Shown here one piece after another: positions 58,592-64,000 of a DNA stretch of 64,000 bases. The DNA is from G963665185 sp049723905 (lineage in GTDB: Bacteria; Desulfobacterota; Desulfovibrionia; Desulfovibrionales; Desulfovibrionaceae), in the NCBI RefSeq assembly GCF_049723905.1, contig NZ_JBJKFD010000001.1:4402001-4466000 (forward strand), given 5' to 3'. A model generated the notes under the pieces. That model ran no database searches. It was not told the DNA's origin and saw nothing but the letters and a program-made list of their open reading frames with translations. Made by a program: the position numbers and the translations under genes. Every line of letters starts with the position of its first letter. Position 1 is the first letter of the stretch.

Positions 58592-60619
58592 TTATTCTGT
58601 TTTGAAACGTTCCACCAAACGGCTCAGGTTTTGGGCCATGGAGGCCACGCCTCGGATGGCTTCGTTGGCCTGTTGGATCTGCGCGGAAACTTCCTGGGAC
58701 AGATCATTGATCTGGCTCACGTTGTCGTTGATTTCCTCGCTGGTGGACGATTGCTGTTCGGCAGCCGTGGCAATGTTGCGTACCATATCCGCAATGGTGT
58801 CCGACTGGGAGACGATTTCGTGCAGCATGTTGCCGGCTTTTTCCACGCTTCCGGTGGCATTGTTGACCCGCTCCCGCGTCTTGTCCATTTCGGTGACCGC
58901 ATCTTTGGTTCCGTTCTGGATTTCCGAGATCACCACGTGGACTTCCTTGGTGGCGGTCATGGTTTTTTCCGCCAGCTTGCGCACTTCGTCGGCAACAACA
59001 GCAAATCCGCGTCCGGCGTCTCCGGCCCGGGCTGCTTCGATGGCAGCGTTGAGCGCCAGCAGGTTGGTCTGGTCGGCAATGTCGTTGATGACACTGAGTA
59101 CCTGGCCGATGTCCTCGGCCTTGCTGGACAGGCTGTTCAGGGTCTCGGCCAGGGAGTCCGTGGTATGCACCACCTCGCGGGTTGTGGTTACCGTAATCTG
59201 GACTTCGTTGCCGCCGTCGCGGGCCACGGCGCTTGCCTGGTCCGAATGTGTGGCAGTCTGCCCCGCGTTGCGGGCCACTTCCATGACCGTGGCGTTCATC
59301 TCTTCCATGGCCGTGGCCACCTGTCCTGTCCGGTCGGCGGTGGAATCCACGGCCCGGGTCAGGTCATCCATGCGTTCGCCCAAGGCATCCGCCGCGTCCG
59401 TCAGCTTGTGGGCCACGTCGGTGACTTCGTTGGCGACTTCCAGCAGGCTGGCCCGGTTGGCTTCTATGCGTTTGCGGTCCTGTTCTTCCTGGGTCAGGTC
59501 AATCATAACGGCAATGGCGCCCACCACGTTGTTCTTGGTGTCGCGCAGGGGGGATATTTCGTAGTGCAGGGGGAAGTCCCGGCCGTCGTTGCGCTTGTAG
59601 CGCATGGTGCCGCTTTTGCTGTCCCCGGTTTTCAGAACCTGGTTGGTTGCCGCATCTCCGCCCTTGGGATCACCGTTGCTGTAGAAAATCTCGCGCGCGG
59701 TCTTGCCCACGCATTCGTCCGCACTGCGTCCCAGGATATCCGTAAGCGGTCCGTTGACGAAGTCGAGCCTGCCTTCCTTGTCCGTGACGAACATGGGAAT
59801 GATGATACCGCTGAGAACCCCGCGGTTGTACTCCAGCTGGTCCTTTATCTGATGGACCATGTCGGTGAGGTAGCGGCTCAGGTCGGCCATTTCGTCCTGC
59901 CCGCCGACATTGAAGTCGGTGTCCAGATCGCCCTTGCTGACTTCCTCTGTGCGGTTGGCAATGGTGCGGATGCGCTTGACCACGGCAACGCGCATGAAGA
60001 GCAGCAGACAGGTAAGGAGAACGACGAGGCTTACAAAGGAAATGATGGCGCTTTTAATCTGGGAATTGCGCAGGGTGGTCATTTCCGGTGAAATGTCATT
60101 GAGTGCGATCATGGAGCCGAGGATGGGCTTGCTGGCTCCGTGACAGTGGTGGCAGGTGGGCGCGTTGGGAATGGATTTGACCTGGACATAGTACGGCCTG
60201 CCCTGCAGATCCATGATGCCGCCCGCCTCGGTTTCTTCGGCCAGGCTTTGGTCCATGAGTTTGCCCACCCGTTCGCTGGCAATGTCTTTCATGTCCTTGC
60301 GCAGGTCGTCCTTTTGGGTGGCATAGGTGATGTTGCCGCTCCAGTTGGTCAGGTAGACCTGTATGCCCTCGAATTGCGAGGCGAGTTTTTCGAACTGGGC
60401 GATTGTGGCTTCGTTGTTGCCTATGCTCATGGGTTCTTCAATAGCCATCTGGAGCATTTCAACGGTCCGTTCCGCCGAAAGCTGCACCTCGTGAACCATG
60501 GCATCGCGTTGCCAATAGGAGTTGGCCAGAAAAAGGCCGGTAAAGGCGATGATTGTGAGCAAGGAAGTAAGGACAAGTACCTTGGCTCCCAGTGAGCGAC
60601 GGATGAAATTCATCGACAT
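58592..60619 (-). CDS. Heme-c methyl-accepting chemotaxis protein, DcrA-like
   Basis: A 675-residue chemoreceptor. Membrane helices are near residues 12-32 and 188-212. The periplasmic domain carries a covalent heme motif, APTCHHCHGAS (CxxCH near residues 157-161), as in D. vulgaris DcrA, which senses oxygen and redox state. A HAMP, a cytoplasmic PAS domain (IIIPMFVTDKEGRLDFVNGP) and the MCP signalling hairpin (NDIADQTNLLALNAAIEAAR) follow. The length is close to DcrA. It starts 3 bp after a tetraheme cytochrome gene, so the two form an operon. Confidence 0.93.
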   Translation of the reverse strand: MSMNFIRRSLGAKVLVLTSLLTIIAFTGLFLANSYWQRDAMVHEVQLSAERTVEMLQMAIEEPMSIGNNEATIAQFEKLASQFEGIQVYLTNWSGNITYATQKDDLRKDMKDIASERVGKLMDQSLAEETEAGGIMDLQGRPYYVQVKSIPNAPTCHHCHGASKPILGSMIALNDISPEMTTLRNSQIKSAIISFVSLVVLLTCLLLFMRVAVVKRIRTIANRTEEVSKGDLDTDFNVGGQDEMADLSRYLTDMVHQIKDQLEYNRGVLSGIIIPMFVTDKEGRLDFVNGPLTDILGRSADECVGKTAREIFYSNGDPKGGDAATNQVLKTGDSKSGTMRYKRNDGRDFPLHYEISPLRDTKNNVVGAIAVMIDLTQEEQDRKRIEANRASLLEVANEVTDVAHKLTDAADALGERMDDLTRAVDSTADRTGQVATAMEEMNATVMEVARNAGQTATHSDQASAVARDGGNEVQITVTTTREVVHTTDSLAETLNSLSSKAEDIGQVLSVINDIADQTNLLALNAAIEAARAGDAGRGFAVVADEVRKLAEKTMTATKEVHVVISEIQNGTKDAVTEMDKTRERVNNATGSVEKAGNMLHEIVSQSDTIADMVRNIATAAEQQSSTSEEINDNVSQINDLSQEVSAQIQQANEAIRGVASMAQNLSRLVERFKTE

Positions 60620-60622
60620 CTC

Positions 60623-61099
60623 CTAGTGCGCTCCGCCATAAAGCAATGGCTTGAAGTTGAAGGACGCAACGCGTGATGCGTTATGACAGGTTTCGCAATC
60701 CTGCATGGTAAGCGTTCCCTTGATAAGTTCGGGGTCTCCCCCGGATTCCACATGCGCGGAACCGGGGCCGTGGCAGACTTCGCATCCGGCATTGCCCATC
60801 TCGGGAGTTTGCTCAAAGCTGACAAAGCCGCCCGGTTGCCCGTAGCCTGTTGCATGGCAGCCATAACACCCGGCCAATTCATCTTTGGTCAGGTCGGAAG
60901 CCATGGCAAGAACGCTTTTTGAAGACGTCGCTTTTTTGGAAAACTTGGAGTAGTTTTTGTATTCCGCTTCGTGGCATTCGGCGCACGCCTTATTGCCCAC
61001 ATAGGATCTTTCTTCCGCTCCACTACTATGCCCACCCGAAACGAAAAGAAGGAACGTGCCCAAGACCACAACCATGCCCGTAACACGGAAAACGGCCAT
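60623..61099 (-). CDS. Periplasmic tetraheme cytochrome c
   Basis: A 158-residue exported cytochrome with four CxxCH motifs: ACAECHEAEY, AGCYGCHATGY, AGCEVCHGPGS and QDCETCHNASR. The signal peptide spans about residues 1-27. The spacing and length resemble cytochrome c554-type or small multiheme cytochromes. It is the first gene of a two-gene unit with the heme chemoreceptor, 3 bp apart. It may feed electrons to, or help sense redox state for, the receptor. Confidence 0.93.
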   Translation of the reverse strand: MAVFRVTGMVVVLGTFLLFVSGGHSSGAEERSYVGNKACAECHEAEYKNYSKFSKKATSSKSVLAMASDLTKDELAGCYGCHATGYGQPGGFVSFEQTPEMGNAGCEVCHGPGSAHVESGGDPELIKGTLTMQDCETCHNASRVASFNFKPLLYGGAH

Positions 61100-61291
61100 G
61101 CGGAGCCTCCCCTACTGTCATAAGTAAAGTGCTATTACATCACAGAAAATGTAGAATTTTATTCGCTAAGATATTACGCTGGTTTTCTCTAAAGGTCAAA
61201 GAGCCTTGTGAATTTTTTCGAATGTTTTTTTCGGTTCGCGTATCGAAAATTGGTTCAAAAATTACCAGAATATCAACTATTCCAAAGCAAT

Positions 61292-61334
61292 AAAAAAGTC
61301 CCGGACCCTATTTCCCATAGAGCCCGGGACTTTT
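61292..61334 (-). terminator. Terminator downstream of purL
   Basis: AAAAGTCCCGG pairs CCGGGACTTTT around an 18-20-nt loop, with T-rich sequence on both strands (AATTTTTTTT on plus, TTTTATTG on minus). It ends the purL transcript. Confidence 0.85.
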
Positions 61335-61395
61335 AATTTTTTTTGTAAACGCGGCGCAGGCGAAAACACCAGGCGGCGCGTTGTACGGGAAGCGA

Positions 61396-64000
61396 CTACA
61401 TGTTCAGGGTCGCCTTGAAGGCAGTGGCCAGCTCTTCCACGTTTTCCTGAACAAGAATTGTGCCGTTGAGGGACATGCGCAGTTCGCCGTGCGTCTGCAC
61501 GCGACCGAGCAGGCCGCAATGCTGGCCTGCCATAAGGCCTTCAAAGGCATCCTGTTTGGACGGGGGAACCGACACCAGAAGACGTCCGGCAGATTCGCCG
61601 TACAGCAGCGAAAGCAGGGGGATTTCCGTGTCCGGCATGGGGACGGCGGAGAGGTCCAGGTCCATACCTACGCGTCCGCCCAGCGCCATTTCCGCCGCGG
61701 CAACAGCCAGGCCGCCGTCGGACAGGTCGTGGCAGGCGTTGATGAGCCCCTGGCGCATGGCCTGATGGATGGTCTTGTAGCGCCGCAGGTTGGCCAGGGC
61801 GTCCACCTGGGGCACCTTGCCTCCGGTGGCACCCAGCTGGGATGCGATTTCCGAACCGCCGGTTTCGTCCTGGGTGAGCCCCAGCAGGTAGACCAGATCG
61901 TCCGGATTCTTGAGGTCCGACGTGGCGCAGGTATTGATGTCGGGCACGATGCCCGCCACGGAGAAGAGCACCGTGGGCGGAATGGAGATTTTCTTGCCGC
62001 CGCCGGTGTAATCGTTCTTCATGGAGTCCTTGCCGGAAATGCAGGGCACGCCATAGGCTGTGCAGTAGTGGGCCAATGCCTGGTTGGCGCGCACCAGCTG
62101 GGCCAGCTTGTACTTGCCGTCCGGGTTCTTTTCGCTCTGCACCGGGTCGCACCAGCAGAAGTTGTCCACGCCGACCATGCGTTCCGGGTCCGCACCTACT
62201 GAAACCGCGTTGCGCACGGCTTCGTCAACGGCGTTGGCCATCATCCAGTAGGTGTCGAAATCGCTGAATTTGGGGCAGATGCCGTGGGTGACGGCCAGCC
62301 CGAGTTCGCTGTCCAGCACCGGGCGGATGACGCCGCCGTTGGAAGGGCCGTCGCGGCGTACGCCGACCATGGGCTTGATGACGCTGCCGCCCTGCACCTC
62401 GTGGTCGTACTGACGTACCACATATTCCTTGCTGCAAATGTTCAGGCGGCCCAGCATCTGCTTGAGCAGGCTGCCGTGGTCCGGTGTGTCGGCGGGAAGG
62501 GCATCCTTGATGGCCGGGCCGTTCTCGGGACGTTCCCATACGGCTTCCAGGCTCATCTGGGGCACACCATTGTGCAGAAACTCCATATCCAGGCAGACAA
62601 CGGGCTGTCCGTCGTAGTGCACGTGGAACATGCCGCTGTCTGTAAATTCGCCCAGCACGGAAACTTCCACGTCCATTTCCCGGCCCATGGCCAGGAATTC
62701 TTCCAGCTTGTCCTGGGGCACGGCCATGCTCATGCGTTCCTGGGCTTCGGAAAGAAGGATCTCCCAGGGGCGCAGGCCGTCGTATTTGAGGGGTGCCTTG
62801 GAAAGGTCGATGGTGCAGCCGCCCGTGGCTTCCGCCATTTCGCCCACGGAGGAGGACAGGCCGCCAGCGCCGTTGTCCGTAATGGCGCTGTACAGTCCCG
62901 CGTTTCTGGCGCGCATGAGAAAGTCGTACATTTTGCGCTGGGTGATGGGGTCGCCAATCTGTACCGCAGTGGCGGGCGATCCTTCGTGCAGTTCTTCGGA
63001 AGAGAAGGTCGCGCCGTGGATGCCGTCCTTGCCGATGCGTCCGCCAGCCATAACGACGGCGTCGCCCGCTTGGGCGTACTTCTCGTAGTTGGCACGTCCG
63101 TTCAGGGTAATGGGCATGGTGCCGATGGTTCCGCAGTACACCAGGGGTTTGCCCAGGTAGCGTTCGTCAAAGACGATGGAACCGTTGACTGTGGGAATGC
63201 CCGATTTGTTGCCGCCGTGTTCCACGCCTTCACGCACGCCTTCAAGGACGCGGCGGGGGTGCAGCAGGCGGGGAGGCAGTTCGCCTTCGTGAAAAGGAGA
63301 GGCGAAACAGAAAACATCGGTGTTGCACAGCAGGTTCGCGCCCATGCCCGTGCCCATGGGGTCGCGGTTGACGCCCACGATGCCGGTGAGGGCTCCGCCG
63401 TAGGGGTCCAGAGCCGAGGGGCTGTTGTGCGTTTCCATCTTGACGCAGGCGGCCACGTCATCGGTAAAGCGGAACACGCCGGCGTTGTCCACAAACACGG
63501 ACAGGCAGAGGTCCTTGTCGCCCTTGGCGGCGCGGATGATTTTCGTGGACCCGGCGATAAACGTCTTGAACAGGCTGTTGATGGAAACCTGCTTGCCGTT
63601 TTCCTTGTTGGTGTAATCGATGTGCGCGGAAAAAATCTTGTGCTTGCAGTGTTCCGACCATGTCTGTGCCAGGGCTTCGACTTCCGCGTCCGTGGGCAGT
63701 GCGCCTATGCCGTCGGCCTCACGCGCCGCCCGAACTTCGGGATCTGCGTAGTAGGCGCGGATGGCGTGCATTTCTTCCAGGGAAAGCGCCAGGGTATTGG
63801 CCCGGCTGAAATCTTCCAGCTCCTTGTCGGACATGGCTTCCAGGTCGATGCGGGCCACTTCCGTAACTGCCGCGCCCGTTACCTGTGCGGCAAAAGCGGG
63901 CAGGTCGGCACCTTCCTCACGGCTGCGGATGTCGTAGCGCTGGATGAGTTCGTTGGCCAGCAGGTCGCGGGCGATATGTTCGACAGTTTCGCGGGGCAGG
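61396..64000 (-). CDS. purL: Phosphoribosylformylglycinamidine synthase, PurL (5' end outside window)
   Basis: Purine synthesis enzyme converting FGAR to FGAM with ATP and glutamine-derived ammonia. The frame is open from the stop at 61396 to the window edge, with no start, so the gene is partial: the apparent GTG start at 63858 is only an internal codon. Upstream of it the frame continues with LPRETVEHIARDLLANELIQ and further PurS-like sequence. Catalytic motifs are TWSEHCKHKIFSAHIDYTNK, ETHNSPSALDPYGGALTGI, GDAVVMAGGRIGKDG and HDLSDGGLAVAAAEMALGG. No PurQ glutaminase domain is in the visible part. It looks like a PurS-PurL fusion. Confidence 0.92.
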   Translation of the reverse strand, partial: LPRETVEHIARDLLANELIQRYDIRSREEGADLPAFAAQVTGAAVTEVARIDLEAMSDKELEDFSRANTLALSLEEMHAIRAYYADPEVRAAREADGIGALPTDAEVEALAQTWSEHCKHKIFSAHIDYTNKENGKQVSINSLFKTFIAGSTKIIRAAKGDKDLCLSVFVDNAGVFRFTDDVAACVKMETHNSPSALDPYGGALTGIVGVNRDPMGTGMGANLLCNTDVFCFASPFHEGELPPRLLHPRRVLEGVREGVEHGGNKSGIPTVNGSIVFDERYLGKPLVYCGTIGTMPITLNGRANYEKYAQAGDAVVMAGGRIGKDGIHGATFSSEELHEGSPATAVQIGDPITQRKMYDFLMRARNAGLYSAITDNGAGGLSSSVGEMAEATGGCTIDLSKAPLKYDGLRPWEILLSEAQERMSMAVPQDKLEEFLAMGREMDVEVSVLGEFTDSGMFHVHYDGQPVVCLDMEFLHNGVPQMSLEAVWERPENGPAIKDALPADTPDHGSLLKQMLGRLNICSKEYVVRQYDHEVQGGSVIKPMVGVRRDGPSNGGVIRPVLDSELGLAVTHGICPKFSDFDTYWMMANAVDEAVRNAVSVGADPERMVGVDNFCWCDPVQSEKNPDGKYKLAQLVRANQALAHYCTAYGVPCISGKDSMKNDYTGGGKKISIPPTVLFSVAGIVPDINTCATSDLKNPDDLVYLLGLTQDETGGSEIASQLGATGGKVPQVDALANLRRYKTIHQAMRQGLINACHDLSDGGLAVAAAEMALGGRVGMDLDLSAVPMPDTEIPLLSLLYGESAGRLLVSVPPSKQDAFEGLMAGQHCGLLGRVQTHGELRMSLNGTILVQENVEELATAFKATLNM

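Overview
The window looks like a chromosomal segment of a Desulfovibrionaceae sulfate reducer (Desulfovibrio or a close relative). The evidence is moderately high GC, a desulfoferrodoxin-rubredoxin-flavodiiron (rbo-rub-roo) oxygen-defence cluster, a chemoreceptor with a covalent c-heme motif next to a tetraheme cytochrome, cytochrome bd oxidase, a lipid A gene, and a sigma-54 controlled ZraP-like gene. I see no insertion sequence, prophage, CRISPR array, rRNA or tRNA gene. Most of it is core genome with some accessory patches. Genus-level placement is inference.

Layout. 0-2.2 kb: gltX and a NifU-type Fe-S scaffold. 2.2-8.2 kb: an envelope/metal-stress module (ZraP/Spy-like protein behind a -24/-12 promoter with upstream dyads, a DUF4405-like membrane protein, a membrane histidine kinase) facing a soluble multi-PAS hybrid kinase. 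8.3-20.2 kb, nearly all minus strand: a TSUP exporter, the cbiR-like/cobU/DHH/polA run, a small new ORF, an endonuclease Q-UvrD fusion, a tandem HD-GYP protein and a Mog-domain protein. 20.2-24.6 kb: an AcrAB-type efflux pair. 24.8-33 kb: a thioesterase, a CCA-enzyme-like HD protein, a divergent LysR/EamA pair, a cytoplasmic M28 peptidase and an orphan PotD-type binding protein separated by an AT-rich gap.

33-43 kb: lpxB, a Gfo/Idh oxidoreductase, an 81-residue protein followed by a roughly 400-nt strongly structured non-coding region, a GT92-like glycosyltransferase, an FAH-family enzyme, RNase J with plsC, and an Asp/Glu racemase. 43-46.2 kb: cydAB with a long structured leader region. 46.2-53.9 kb: a CoA-disulfide-reductase/rhodanese fusion diverging from a six-gene operon (polar amino acid ABC transporter, AroM, a HutI-like amidohydrolase, a GntR regulator); two GntR-type palindromes lie between them. 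54-56.2 kb: roo, rub, rbo with a repeat element inserted between rub and roo. 56.3-64 kb: a KefB/C-type antiporter, the heme chemoreceptor with its tetraheme partner, and purL, which runs off the right edge.

Points most worth a second look: the unclassified structured RNA at about 35.9-36.3 kb with two identical hairpin loops; the EndoQ-UvrD fusion; the AroM/HutI-like operon with its tandem operators; the heme chemoreceptor/cytochrome pair; and a dispersed hairpin repeat that splits rub from roo. Functional names rest on motif recognition by eye; no database search or folding program was run.
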